Assembly: GCF_008831285.2 (NCBI RefSeq) | Contig: NC_045143.1 | Span: 10,735,503-10,799,502, forward strand | DNA length: 64,000 nt | Direction of reading: 5' to 3' | Source of the DNA: Nymphaea colorata | Taxonomy: Eukaryota > Streptophyta > Magnoliopsida > Nymphaeales > Nymphaeaceae | Shown here: positions 24,190 through 37,800 of the stretch, in pieces | How positions within the stretch are numbered: position 1 is the first letter of the stretch | Layout of the letters: every line of letters begins with the position of its first letter | Program-made: the position numbers and the translations under genes | Notes under the pieces: generated by a model | What the model saw: only the letters and a program-made list of their open reading frames with translations | Told to the model about the DNA's origin: nothing | Databases searched by the model: none

Positions 24190-24560
24190 CAAGTAGGGCA
24201 GCATATGAGCTCGCCTCAACTCAAAAATCTCCAGCTCAAACTCAACTCGATGGTGTAGTGCCAAGCTCGAGCTGAACTAGCTTAACTCATTTAACTTTTT
24301 TTTGTTATGTTTGTCTCATTTTTTTTTAACTCAATTAACTTGTTTAGTTGCTACTCATTTAAACATTCTCTCGTTATACTTCAGCATTTATTATGTAAGC
24401 AAGTATAGTCGAGTTTAAATGAGTCAAGTTCTTACAGCTTGAACTCGACTCATTTAACATTTCAAGCATACGTTTGAACTCGTGACATGAAGTGACACAT
24501 TTCGCTTTGCAAATGCTTGGTCGAGTCACCCTCGTTCCATTGAGAGACATTAAATTATAA
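24190..24560. repeat. CTCGAG-rich repeat, second locus
   Basis: The motifs gagctcgcctcaactc, ccaagctcgagctgaac, gactcatttaa and gaactcgtgac recur. They are the same style as the repeat at 18105-19315, but this copy is shorter and lacks the hairpin. Confidence 0.5.
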
Positions 24561-25804
24561 AAGTTCGATGTGTAGTAAAATTTCATTATTCTAGATTTAG
24601 TTATCTTAAGCTTCTTTACTCATGTTATTTTATCTAAAGATCATACTTCTGATTTTTCTTTTTCTTGCACGTTTTAGTATATAAAAATAACTGAAAACAT
24701 CACAAAAGATGCCCAAAAAGACATTCGAAAAAGCTTAAACCGAAGATTTTGTGGACAAAAAGAATGAGTTAATCTAGTTTTTTGATTCTTTGTTTTTCCT
24801 TTCACTCTCACATATTTTCACAACCAGTCTCACGTATGGAAGGGTGGGGGCTTCGGCTTTCAACCAGACACTCGGATGAAATACTCCTACTCATATTGAA
24901 TAATCTATATTGGAGCCTCTTCTAATATACCATTCTAAATATTCCACCCCCTCTCTAGTGTTAGAAAAGATCCTTTTACCAGCCAAGAAGTTGTTATATT
25001 CTATCTGTAACAACATAAAATGCATGGTGGGGGTGGGGCACAATACAAGTTCTCTTTAGTTTGGCACACCAAAACAGCCCTATATTGGGTGAGCATGAGG
25101 AATATTTCATCTTACTGCTCAACAAGAGTACCGCTTGACCCTCCAAAATAATAGGTCTGCTTTCAGTGCTAACTTGCATCCGTTTTTTAAATACAGGAAT
25201 CCTGTATGATAGTTTGCCTTTCATGAAAGTTGATTTGATTGGGAAGAATCCCAACTAATTGGAAAAAAAAAAAAAATATCGTCGTCTTGCGTAAGATGAG
25301 TCGTATTATAATGATAATGATTTAACTTTTAGATGTCGAAGTCATATTGGCTTCTAATTTCTACTTCTTTATTGTTTGTCTAATTGGAGATGCTTCCTGC
25401 CACCCTTTTGCTTTTATATATATAGCAGAATTCTGATACTGCCGTATGTTGAATGTTGCCTACCTGTCAAAACCTAACAATCTTTCAGTAGAAGCACTAC
25501 AAACCTTTGTTAAAAACATCATGAATTATTATGAACCAAAAACTTTGTCTTGAATTTTATCTTGGGTTACAAATGTTATCTAAGATGACATTGGGAGGAG
25601 AGCCTGTACTTAAATTCATGGGTAATAAAATCAGAAAATTAATCTTGAGACATATCCTTAAGTAAGGAGACAAACTACTCCTTAATTGAGCTCATTAAGG
25701 ATAATCTATTGCATGGAGAGTGCTATAGAGAATGATGTTGAAGCAAAGAGCTGCATTTAACTGGTTATTTTCTTTCATACTTGACGATGGGGAGTAGTGT
25801 TAAA

Positions 25805-25837
<33 letters not shown>

Positions 25838-26972
25838 TGCTTTTGGGTATTATTTGATAGTGTGGATATCTCATAAGTCTGCCTCAAAGATTAGTAGGAC
25901 AGTTCATGAAACACTAAAATTATTGTTCCTTGAATCACTTTCAAGTCTCTGACCTATGGGATAGATTCATGAAACACTCACAAAATGCTCCTGTTGCTAA
26001 GCGAACGGGGTACTGTTTCGTGATTAGTTTTATGTGGCTAACTTTTTTAAAGAAAATATTTGTCTTGCAAAAGCCAAAATTTACATCTCTTCTTAATATT
26101 TTATCAAAAAGGTATGTATTGGTAATTGTCAAATAATCGGGTCATCATATTAAAAAAAAAAAAGAAAGAAAAAGAAAAGGATAGGGTTCTCCTCTAATCT
26201 AAGCAAAGGTTGACTCCGAGTATTATGAGTTAATAAAGGTTGGTGGAACATTTCATTCGTATGCAGACTTGTGAAGGGCCTCTTTTTATATGAATATTTT
26301 TTTTCTAAGGGTTCTTTTTCATATGAATATTTTTTTTTTTTTTTTTTTTTGTATCTGTTCATTGTTGATTTCGACTCTCCCTTGGTACAACCTTTATGCC
26401 GAAATGCATGATGTATCTTAAGCTGGCTTCCCTTGTCCTCTAATAAAGTGAACATCGCAATTTTTTTTAATAAACCAACGTCGCATCAATTAATTGGCAT
26501 CTAGCCATTTAATTTTGTCTTAACCAGGAAAAAAATAATATATCAACCATGCATATATAGATACACGTTAAAATAACATTCATGTAAGAGCGCTTGAGCC
26601 ATCTTTGTTCAATAATTAGGAGAAAACGTCAAACCAACTCGTCAAAGAAGGCGTCTCCTTGCTTGTTGAAAGGACAGCCGGATATATACACGAAAGCGAA
26701 GGCATTAAATTAACCAGAATATATCTAGAAAACAACATATGCTCTCAACAGTTTTATGTGGCCAAGAAGGAATATTCTAAGTGAAATTCGTAAAGAATAC
26801 AAATGAAAAGCGTGAAAAATTACATACATGTGCATATTTTATGTGTATTTATATAACATATATAAGAATTCGATTCTATTAAATGATGTCTATTGATTAA
26901 AAAAATAAAAATATATCATGAAATTGTACGTGTGAGAGGAAGGTTTATTTGGATGGTCCGAGAAATCCAAGT

Positions 26973-27014
<42 letters not shown>

Positions 27015-27840
27015 AGTATTTTATTCTACCACATAAAAAAAAAAAAAAAAAAAAAAAACCAAAACTCATTTTGATACTGTCTTTACTATACTTTAACTTA
27101 CGCATCTGTTGCAATATAAAAAATTAATGCCACTGGATATTTGCAATATGAACTGGCCACCCTCACCCCAACTGTGATGCCAAATACTTTCCGTCTCCAT
27201 TTAAGTGTGGTACTTCGGTCGTGCATGCAACAGTTCAGGTGCAGTGGAAGGTGGACCCTTGGATTCATGCACATTACCTCTTAATCTTATGTCACTGCAT
27301 CTTTCATAAATTTACCTCAACAATCGTTCTCAAACATGCTTCCTTCAATAAACAATGCTGCACCTAATATAGCTGACACCCTAAGTTGTTCCGATAATAA
27401 TCTTATATGATTTTGACAAGTCATTGCCATCTATCTCTCTCTCTCTCTCTCTTTGAATCTTTCTTTCTTTCTTTCTATAATATAAAACTCTTATTTGATC
27501 GTTACTGCGGGATGGCAAAAGATTAAAAATCTATAGCTTAAATATGATATTTAAAGTACTTTTTTGAAAATCTAACCTTACCGGTATAAGGATAAATTGA
27601 TGCAAAAAATGTATTAATTTGATCATTTTTTGAGTTTTAATACTGTTTTTATAATAAGCAAAGATGAATGACTCTCATAGCATCAACATTTTGATAGTAG
27701 AAAAACAACATTTTTCGTAAAACCAACTTGATTCAAGGCATGTTTTATAACAAAATAATTGTACAAATACATTAGGATGTTTTTATTTTGCATAAATAAT
27801 TTTTTGGCAAAAAATTAAAGGGTCTGGTTTTTATCTTTAA
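24560..27840. other. Gene-free AT-rich DNA with microsatellites
   Basis: No supported gene. There is a (CT)n tract at about 25805-25838, a long T-tract near 26330-26350, a (TA)n tract at about 26976-27012 and an A-tract at 27037-27058. Short frames here have no recognisable motifs. Confidence 0.5.
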
Positions 27841-27845
27841 CCTAA

Positions 27846-28085
27846 CACCCTGTTTGGTTGGAGGGAAAAGAAAGAGAAATGGAAGAGAAAGAAATGGAAT
27901 GCTCAATCATTCTCTTTCATTTCCTTTCAATCCTTTTAATTTTGGAAGAATTGGATTCACAGACACTTTTTTTTTCTTTCCTTCCTTTCGTAGTCAAACA
28001 AACTTTCTCTATTTTTTTCCTTTCTAATTAGTCAACCAAACAAATGTTGCTCAATTTCTTCCTTTCCTTTCAACCAAACAGGATG
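27846..28085. mobile_element. Tourist-type MITE (PIF/Harbinger), 240 bp
   Basis: The left end caccctgtttggttg and the right end caaccaaacaggatg form a 15-bp terminal inverted repeat with one mismatch. The three bases TAA are directly repeated at 27843-27845 and 28086-28088. The body is short, purine/pyrimidine-skewed and non-coding. Length, TIR sequence and TSD all fit a Tourist MITE. Confidence 0.85.
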
Positions 28086-28104
28086 TAAGTGTTTGGCTTG
28101 ACCC

Positions 28105-28252
<148 letters not shown>

Positions 28253-28612
28253 GAACTTAAATGATCATAATATACATGCATCCAAAACATGGCCGTCGAT
28301 GAGTTGTCACCCCAAAACTAAAATATGAATTTCATGTGATGAGATCTGCACAGGTGTAGGACCTGCTCTTGAGAGCAAGCATTTAAGGCACCACGTGAAG
28401 CACATAATGCAGGGGCAGAGTCCGAAACTTTAACAAGGGAAGCAGGTTGGCATTAATGAATAAAAATGTTATGGCATTAATGAATATAATGTTATGCCAT
28501 GCATGTTTTCACATATCTGACTTTATGGATGCAAATCATGCAATTTCCATGTGCAAGTCACCTGGGCATCTTATTATCATCTTCTTTCTTTAAGATCGTC
28601 CTCATGCTTTCT

Positions 28613-28740
28613 GAGATGTCTTTTAATGAATCAGTATTTTTTAAACCCTACGTACATCGTTCACATATATATGTGTGAGATGTCTTTTAATGAATCAGTA
28701 TTTTTTAAACCCTACGTACATCGTTCACATATATATGTGT
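28613..28740. repeat. 64-bp perfect tandem duplication
   Basis: The segments 28613-28676 and 28677-28740 both begin gagatgtcttttaatgaatc and end in tatatatgtgt. Lack of divergence suggests a recent event. Confidence 0.9.
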
Positions 28741-29314
28741 GTGTAAGAACCTATAATATTTCATGATTTTTTTTATTCGTTTTTTTCTTAACCGTTACTG
28801 TTTATTATGATCAATCAAATGTTTCTGATTAGACGACTGAGTGACTCTAAAAATACAATTGTCATAAAAACATTAACTGACTATCATGATTGATCAATAA
28901 TGCCTTTTAAAAAAGGAAAAAACCTATTAAAAGACATCCGATAAAATTGAAACAAGGGTTGAAACCTTTCACCTAGGTAACAATAAGTAGTAAACATCCG
29001 AAAAAATTGGAACGACGTGACACATCCTCCCTTGGTGATCTGTCCTTGGGCCTTCTTTTTCTTCCTCACTATGTCCGCAACTGTCCACACATGCCTATAT
29101 GTATAGAAATATGTATAGAAATTCCGGTCAACTATAAAAGAATGTCACGTTCGTGCCGGTGACACCACGACACTTACAATGACAAGTGTTCCCAATGAGA
29201 GGTGGAGCTTGCTCGGATGCTTGACTCAAAAGCTGGTCTGCACAAGAAAATTTTTCAAAAAAAAAAAAAAAAGAGTTTGAGAAAGTAATAAGCCAAAGAA
29301 AACTGCATTTTTTT

Positions 29315-29476
29315 GAGTGTTTGGATGACATAACAACCTCAATTTTGACAAAACTTCATTTTCAAAACACAGAAAATCAACTTTTGGAAAACTCGATAAT
29401 AAAAAAATGGGTTTTCTGTAAAGCCATGCTTTTACAAAATAGAGTTTGTGAAGATCTGTGCCATCCAATCGCACTC
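29315..29476. mobile_element. MITE, 162 bp, GAGTGTTTGGATG ends
   Basis: The left end gagtgtttggatgacata pairs with the right end tgtgccatccaatcgcactc as an imperfect inverted repeat. Flanking TTT and TTA bases are a possible three-base target duplication. It is non-coding. Confidence 0.6.
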
Positions 29477-29943
29477 TTAAGAATTAAGCACTTCTTGATA
29501 TGCACAGCTCGCAAACATCTTAAAACCTTCCATAAATAATAGTAGGAATGTAGTGCACGCCTTGTCTACCAACTTATGTTTTAGAATTTAATTTTTAAAG
29601 TCGTTTCCATCAATCTGACCGTGTGGACGGAATCGGCAAAGTTGAGTTGGCCATCGCCGGGCCTCGCAATTTTCCGACCACATATTATTTTTTCCGGCCA
29701 TATTTTATAGCACAAACTTAAATGGACGGACCTATAAAAAAAAAAAAAATTATTTCTGGTTAAAAATTTCATGAATTTTTATCTGGCCATCGAACGTTCC
29801 CTAAACAAGACCTTCATACATGTGAGATCCTCGTAGCGTTTTTCTTTTTTTGAATTTTTCTTTAATTTAAATGTCGTGGAAAATTGAAATAGACCGAGTG
29901 TTGAATGGTGCTGCTAAATGTTTCATATATTAAATGTTTTTTA

Positions 29944-30387
29944 TTAGATATGTCAACATATCGATTCGGATCGGATATATCCTTAATTATATTCATTTTT
30001 TTGGACATTCACATATCTGGATTCGGCTTTGGATTCGAATTCGAATAAGGAAAAGTCGTATCTGAATCTAAATCTGATCCACACCAGATTTTTATATTTA
30101 TATCTGAATCCAATTTTAAACCAGATTTTGCCAATTTTAAAAACTTAATGGCATTAAATATAGAATATTTGTCTAAAAATGAATCCGACCCGAATCCATA
30201 TCTGAATCTTATTGGATATTTTTGTATATTTGAATCTGAATCCAACCGAATGCAATTTGTTAAATTCGAATCCGATCGATCAGATTTCTTAATCAAATAT
30301 TAAACTTTTTTTTTATGTTCGATTTTTTCAAATCGTTCAGTAGTCCGTGAAATATCCTATTCAAATTGAATATGTTGACATCCCTAA
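29944..30387. mobile_element. MITE of the GGGATGTCAAC family, copy B
   Basis: The left end is ttagatatgtcaacatat and the right end atatgttgacatccctaa, a terminal inverted repeat of about 18 bp with few mismatches. The body is full of ggattcg, gaatccg and tctgaatc motifs shared with the other three copies. Confidence 0.75.
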
Positions 30388-30389
30388 TT

Positions 30390-32400
30390 TTGATAATGTT
30401 TGTAGCAACAATTTTAAAATATTTTCTCATCAGCGGACAGCCAGCTGATCTCTAAGTAGTGCTCTCAATGTATTTGTAGAAATTATTGTTATTTTATCAT
30501 CCAAATACAACCAACCGATTTCTAAATATCGTGCAGCCAATATGTATGTAGTTTTCCTTTACATAATTTTTTTTTTTTAAAAATCTATAATCCTATAAAA
30601 TTATAGTCACTGTCTACATTTCCGATATTTATATTTATCACTTCGTGGCGTTACGTAGTACGTACAAGCAACAGCGCAGACCACCGGAAAAAAAGAAAAA
30701 AAAAAAAGGAGCGGACATAGTTTCGAAGCCAATGACATTTCTGACGCTTATCCAATTTGCAAGTTGATACAAGTGGACGTCCACAGCCTCACACAATTGG
30801 TTGGTTGGGAAGAGAGAGAAAATCCGAATATTTATTTATTTTTCGGGATTTTGTTATTATTAATTGTTGGTTGGAGAGAGAGAGAGAAAGAGTGAGAGAG
30901 AGTTCCAATATTTTTTATTTTGTGTGATTTTTTTAATATAAAATAAGTAGCAAGCAACCAGGGGTGAAATTAAGATTTTTTTTAAGATCGAGCCAAGACG
31001 ATTTGCAGGGCCGGGTTAAGATTGGGCCAAGAAGAGCGACCGATCGGGCCAAACTAAAAATATTTAAAATTTTCAATGTAAAAAAAAAAAAAATTCCTAG
31101 ACTGACATAAGAATTATATTTAGCACTGAACGAACCGATGAACTCTCATTAACGTAATGTCAAAAATCATGGATTTGAGGTCGAATTTAAATAATAGAGA
31201 GGTTATGAGCTTAACTCTATGGACATGAGATCTTAAAAATCTCAGGATCTGATATCCCAGATGAAACAAACTCAACCTAGTTATATAATTTTGTCCATAA
31301 TTATCCCAAGATGCCTAGTCCATGGAGATAAAAACCTCTCATATGAGGCATGAGGTTCTAAAAGCCCTTGTTTGATGTGCACATGCACACCTTCAGCCTT
31401 TTCTCTCCCCTTTCTTCACACTTGAAGTAAAACCCTTTTCCCTCCTTCCAATTTGACATTCAAGGGTTTTAGCATTTTCACGGATCTAAAATCTACTGCT
31501 TGATAAAACCTTAAATTTACCCGCATCTAAATTTTAAAGCTCTCAAACACAGCCATAAAGTTTGTTAAAACAAATTATTTAGTAAAAAAAGTGAAAAAGT
31601 GAACCTATTAAACATAAAATAAAATTTAAAAAATACGATTAATGAGGGAAAAAAGAAAAAATATAATAAAGTAAGAGGCCAGATAGAATCAACAACGAAT
31701 TCAGTGAGGAAGTCAGAGCAACTAGATGAAAAAAGTTTTCATTAATTGATGTTTGGTATAATAAAAATAAAAAAATAAAAAAAATAAAAAAAAAAAACTA
31801 GCTTCGCCCTTGAAAAAAATTCATTAACTGATGTTTGTTATGAGATGAAAATGACAAAAATGTCCCAACTAATTGAAATGGGAGATCCTCGGCAACAGTA
31901 AAACTGGGAAAATTTTTCCCCGCCCTTAAATTACCAAAATGCTTCTATAAACGGGGATCATATCTTTTCATATTAGCAGTATAACGTGGAAAGCCATTTG
32001 GGATGGTAAATTAAAAAAAAATTGTAAAATAAAAATTTCTTAATTTTTTAAAAGATAAATCAGAAAAAAAATAGAAAAAAAAACTAATATTAATTAAGCA
32101 ATTAGATCGAATTTGGGTTTAACATTTGACATCCGATCACATTTGAATGTTGTGTTTGATTACCAGATTTCAAATTTACAGTGATATGCGGATTTGAAAT
32201 CCGGGGTTTTCAGTTCCTACTCCTGCCCCCGCCCCCCGTCCCATTTCAAATCCGTTCTTTTTACATTGAGGTGTGAATTTGAAATCCACCTTGTGGGTAA
32301 AAGCTGAAATCTACGGTTTTGATACAATTGTGGATTTCAGTTATCACGGATTTGAGTTTTCCTCAAATCAGAGATCCATGGATAAAATATGCGGGTAACA
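30390..32400. other. Gene-free AT-rich DNA
   Basis: Long A/T runs and no sustained frame. A GA-rich patch lies at 30810-30905. The recurring phrase gatttgaaatccg/aaatccac near 32170-32300 may be a local duplication. Nothing else was identified. Confidence 0.5.
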
Positions 32401-32770
32401 TTAGGGATGCCAACAGATCCGATTATACTCTTAATTGCATCTATGGTTATGGATGTTCATATATTCGGCTTTAAATTCAAATTTGAATGCAAATGAAAAA
32501 AAAAAAAACCATATCTAAATCCAAATCCATATTCTGATTTACAATTTAAAACCGATCCGAATTCGATACTTGGCTGCATCCATCTGAATTTTAAGCCGAA
32601 TTTGACTGACTTTCAAAATGCAAGGGCATTGGATCTGAATTCAAATCTGATCTAATATTTATCCTGTCATTTCTTAAATCTGGATCTGATCGGATTTGTT
32701 AATTGTCTGATTTTTCACGCAACAGCTTGGTCAACTATCCTATTCAAATTGAATATATTAGCAGCCCTAA
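32401..32770. mobile_element. MITE of the GGGATGTCAAC family, copy C
   Basis: The left end ttagggatgccaacagatcc and right end gaatatattagcagccctaa form a diverged inverted repeat. The body shares the same gaattcaaatctgat-like motifs and the tattcaaattgaatat block with copy B. Confidence 0.7.
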
Positions 32771-32774
32771 GTAA

Positions 32775-33076
32775 AATTAATACAAATACACACAATATGA
32801 TTATATCTGAACTGATTATCAATCCCTCAGTAAACTTGATTGAGAGCTTAGAAACTGCCAATCATAAATTATTTTTTAATAACAAAGTATAGTTGCCCCA
32901 CATTCACTTTCTTGGAAAACTCCATATAGATTTTATACTTATTTAATGCATATAAGGACAAAAAAATAAATTCTCCCACATATTGCCATTCTATAGCACC
33001 CTTTTATGAGAAAAAAAAATATTTGAATGTATAATCTGCGAATGAGGATGGTGTATCCCAAAAGATTACGTAAGCC

Positions 33077-33128
<52 letters not shown>

Positions 33129-33825
33129 TGCTTCCTATATCTAATATTCAATTATTCATACACGCATTCAAGGATCACAGCCAGGCTAATGGCGATTTTG
33201 TAGTTTTGGCAATTGGAAGATGAACACGTTTGAAACCCATTCAAGAAAAGTAGGCGGAAACGAATTTGAATATCTGTAGTTAGCGGCGTTTGTTGAGTTG
33301 TCCGTACGCCAACTTGGCCGTGCCCTCCTTAAAAAAATATTTTAAAAAATTTACATATAAATTTTTTGAAAAAAATATTTATCTAAAAATTTAAAAAAAT
33401 GAATATTTTAGACTTTTGTCAAAATTTTGCAACTATAATTCAACTTGTTGCCAACTGTGGGAACTTTGCCAACGTTTTCCTTTATCAAATTATAAGAAAT
33501 AATACATCTATTATTTATAAGTTAAATTTACAATTTGTCACTAAAGTACTGTTTACAATTTAAATTTACAGTTTTAAAAAAATAACACCCACGTTTCAAC
33601 TAAACGTGGGACTTTCACCGACTCACCCGTCCGACCGGTTGACCGTCGTTGTCAAGTTAGGAATCCAAAGTTGTTCAACCAATTTTTAAATAAGTATTGA
33701 GAGTCAGCGTTCGGACTATTTTAGTGACGAAACAGAAAGAAAGTTTCTGTCTCTGATTAACAAGCGCCAAACCATTGTGATGACGAGTGACACTTTTTCA
33801 TAAGGTCGGAACGAGCCGATCCGTA
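32775..33825. other. Gene-free AT-rich DNA with a (TA)n tract
   Basis: A (TA)n run lies at about 33083-33123 and the rest shows no sustained frame or recognised repeat. Confidence 0.5.
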
Positions 33826-33835
33826 TCGATTTCGT

Positions 33836-34565
33836 GGCCGGCGAAGGGCAGCCGTCGAGGAAAGGGAATTTCCTCGGCAACTTCTATTATCTTCACGTGA
33901 ACCAACGCCCACGGCAGCAGACAAAAGCTTTTTGCAGGCAGAGGACAAAATACGGTGGGCTGCACGCTGTGGTCCTCATTATACCAGCTGTTTCACTTTT
34001 CTATGCAACGGAATTAGTTCTTTCCCATTCCATTCTTCCTTTCTTTCGGTGTTCTAAATGTCAACAATAAGCATCCTTTAATTGTTTCTAATAAAAATCA
34101 ACATCTCAGTATGCAAACGCAGTCCAACTATGTGCCTTATTATTTGACAATGCACTGTTTTGCAAAAGGAATTTATATAGTTGTGATGCTCTTTGTGACG
34201 CATTTGATGAGAAATACTCCCTTCAAGTCAAATAACATTTGAAATGTATATACATATATGTTTTAAATACATTATATATATATATATATATATACATATT
34301 AATCCACCGGTTCATTGGCTGCATGTTGTGAGGGTGATTGAAGTTTTCAATTTCTCATACAAAGGATTCACTATCGGGCCCTTCACAACATGCAGCTTTT
34401 GATGAAGTATAATGTTGTTGAAAGGCCGGATGACAAAAAGAATTCAACTCCTCATATATAGGATTCTTGGATTCCTTACGGCTCCACGTCCAGTTGCATG
34501 AGCAAGATATATATATATATATAATTTGTATTTTTAAGTGAAGAAATCCTCTTAGTGCCTAATTC

Positions 34566-34663
<98 letters not shown>

Positions 34664-34832
34664 AGGGAGGATAATCCGATCCCTAGGTATTCAAATCGGA
34701 AACGCATGTCGCCAACGCCACACGCGATCCATAAATAGATAGGAGGGACGTAGCCCATTGGTATCCCCGTCTCTGTGTTCAATCACCCTCTCTCTCCTCT
34801 TCTTCCCTCGCGCGCTCTTTGTTTCTGCCGCT
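33836..34832 (+). promoter_or_regulatory. Upstream region of TauE/SafE copy 1, partly conserved with copy 2
   Basis: Positions 33836-33990 resemble 54602-54770 upstream of copy 2, sharing ggccgg, gaattt/gaactt, cttctatt/cttccatt, tcacgt and ttgcaggc blocks. The shared site is a perfect G-box (CACGTG, 33894-33899) in copy 1 and CACGTC (54665-54670) in copy 2. Between it and the ATG lie a (CT)n(TA)n tract (about 34569-34660) and a TATA-like ccataaataga at about 34729-34739, roughly 95 bp before the start codon. Confidence 0.5.
34569..34660. repeat. (CT)n(TA)n microsatellite in the copy 1 promoter
   Basis: About 17 CT units followed by about 29 TA units, ending about 170 bp upstream of the ATG at 34833. 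Copy 2 has no equivalent tract at this place. Confidence 0.95.
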
Positions 34833-37800
34833 ATGGGTACCAAGTCTTTCCTTGTTTATCTTCTATCTGGTTTCGCGGTGGTCATTTCCTATGCCTTCTT
34901 CTCCACCATCACCACCACCAATGAGACTTCATCCGTTCTAGGATTCAATGGATCGCTCAGCTCTACAGAAAAGCAAGAGATTGGTGGATTCGGTTCGGCC
35001 CTCGGCCGGTCCACCAGAGTTTGGCCGGTAAGACACCGCGGCCGATCGGCTTCGTCTCCCTCTCTCTTTCTAAAAGGCAAATATAACAGCTTTGCATGCT
35101 AATGCTATCCGAAACATCAATGTGGCAGCATTAGTTTGTTCTAATGCTTTACCATATCGGCCTTTCAAGTCGTTGATTCCTGTTCTTTTATTCTTATTTG
35201 TTGGTGGCAAAGGAACATCCCTGTTCTTGATCTCTGAAAACATGGAACCGTCCCTTGTCCGGCTTTTCTTTGAGCAATGAAGAATATTGGGTTGCATTGA
35301 TGTCTGAACAAACTGATTTCATTTATTTGTTTTTTCTCTTTTCTTATTTGTTGGGGATCACACAAAAGGATTTGGAGTTTAGTTGGAGGATAGTGGTCGT
35401 CAGCGTGATTGGTTTCCTTGGATCTGCTTTTGGAACAGTTGGTGGCGTTGGTGGCGGTGGCATTTTTGTTCCCATGCTTAATTTGATCCTTGGTTTTGAT
35501 GCTAAATCTGCGGCTGCTCTCTCTAAATGTAAGTGCCCTTTATAGAATGTAAATTTGTCCATACACCTTCTGGCTCCCCCCTTTTTTTCCTCTCTTCTTC
35601 TCTGTCTCAAGCTTTCCAACCAAAAAGAAGTACGGAGGCATTACTGTTTGGTGCAACAGCAAGGCGTTGGGGTGTGGAACTGATAGGTCACAGGTATGGT
35701 TCCTGTGGCTGCCACTTCTTCCAAAGGCGGCAGAAGGTTAGGATTGCTTCTCTGTCTGCCTCTCCCCATCTACCTTCAAGGCGCAGGATTGATTTCTGTA
35801 TAACCTAACCTTTTTCATTCAGAAAATCATCAAAGGACGATATTAAGTTTCCCAAAAGTGCCTCACCTTTTGGCTTAGATGCGTGTTTCCTTTGGTTCTT
35901 ATCAGAAACAAAAAAAAGATTATTCAAAAGGGTTGAATTGGTTATTTGCAGGTATGATCATGGGAGCATCGGCTTCATCAGTCTGGTACAACCTAAGGGT
36001 TCCTCATCCATGTAGAGATGTACCCATCTTAGACTATGATTTAGCTCTCCTTTTCCAGCCTATGCTCATGTTGGGAATAACAATCGGTGTTGCCCTCAGT
36101 GTCGTCTTTCCCTACTGGCTCATCACTATCTTGATCATCATACTTTTTATTGGTAAGTGCTTTTGCCTTTATGGGTTTGAAAAGAAAAAAAGAAAGTTCA
36201 AGAAAGGTGCTTTTACTTTTTACTGGCAATGATTGAAACCATATAGCTATAGAGCTTTAATTTGGTGCAATTATCAGGTACGTCCTCTAGGTCTTTCTGC
36301 AAAGCAATACAGATGTGGAATCAGGAGACGATCATGAAGGTATGAGAAGGCACTTCTTTCCGGCTTCCTTAATGTGCTGGCTTTAACGATCTCATGTGCT
36401 GACAAATAATGAAATTGTTTACAGGCTGAAGCCGATCTCAAGGAGCCTCTCACCAATCCGGAGACGCAAGGTCAGTAATGCAAAAACCTTTATTTTAACA
36501 CCGTACGGATACAAGTCGCTATCTGACAAACAACAATGTTCCCCCTTGCAGTTAAAGTTGATGACGACTCTGAGCAGCTGGTAGTGCCCCATGTGAAAAG
36601 TGGCCTGGTAAGTTGAAACTCTCAGCCATCTTAAGCTCGGTCTAATCAGCTCTGCCCAAAACATTGCATGGTCCATTCACCATGACTGTCCGATACATTG
36701 TATATGGTTAAACACACTGCCTGATCCAATGCATCGGGCAATGTGTTTTGAGGATTTCTCCTTCAAATTTCTGCGCTTCTGTTTTGTTCAATATATGACT
36801 TGGCTTTTGTTTGATATTTTTCAGGAAATAATATGCTTCAACCTAAGTTTGAAAGGACTACTCGTTCTGATGGTTGTCTGGGTTTCATTTGTTCTGATAC
36901 AGATAACCAAGGCAAGCTTGCAACCTCAAAATAAAATAAGAATGGTTTCTTCTCTAAGAAATTCTACTTGATCTAACACGCGGCTTTTTCCATAAAAATT
37001 TCAGAATGATTCAAGGGACTGCAGCCCTCTATATTGGGTACTCAACCTCTTGCAGGTATGAATTACCATTAAGAATCTCAAGTGAGCTGGAAAGAGCACG
37101 GCAAACTGAACCAATTTCTGACTTTCCTTTTCAATTATACTGGATCAGTTTCCTGTGGCACTCTCCGTGTTCATATACGAGGCTGTGAAACTATGCAAGG
37201 AGGGTAGGAGAAGAAGGAAATGCGGGAACACGGAGTCAGTATGTGAAGCTTCTATCGAATGGACTCCAATCCAGTTAATTTTCTGTGCATTATGTGGCAT
37301 CCTTGGGGGCACGGTTGGTGGGCTTTTGGGCTCTGGTGGCGGATTCATACTGGGACCTCTTCTGCTCGAACTTGGTGTTATCCCTCAGGTACTTCCTTCT
37401 CAAGAAACCCCTACCGCTGATTCATAGTCTCTCTCTCATTTCTTAATGGCTAATTGTTTGCTTGCAATTCATTCTTAGGTTGCCAGTGCAACGGCAACGT
37501 TCGTTATGATGTTCTCTTCGTCGCTTTCTGTCGTGGAATTTTATTTCCTCCACAGATTCCCCATTCCTTATGGTAATACATCTCAACTGTTGTGTTATCG
37601 TTTTTCGTTTCTTCGTTCCACTGTAGGTGATGCCATCGTTAAGTCATTTCCCTTAATGGTTAGCAAGTAGCGCATTCAACAGGAAGATTTGATCAAGGAC
37701 CTAGGAAATTGTTACTTTTCTTTGTTTCGGCTGACGTATGATTTGTGCCTTATGCCTTAGAATTGGTCATTAAGAACTTTCAGGAAACGAATTGAAATTG

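Noticed and set aside
34758-34832. Longer N-terminus for TauE/SafE copy 1
   Set aside because: The frame opens with TTG at 34758. The ATG at 34833 matches the start of copy 2 (MGTK).
35879-36232. 117-codon continuous frame around TauE/SafE exon 3
   Set aside because: It is exon 3 plus read-through into both flanking introns. Copy 2 and the splice signals show that the true exon is 35952-36152.
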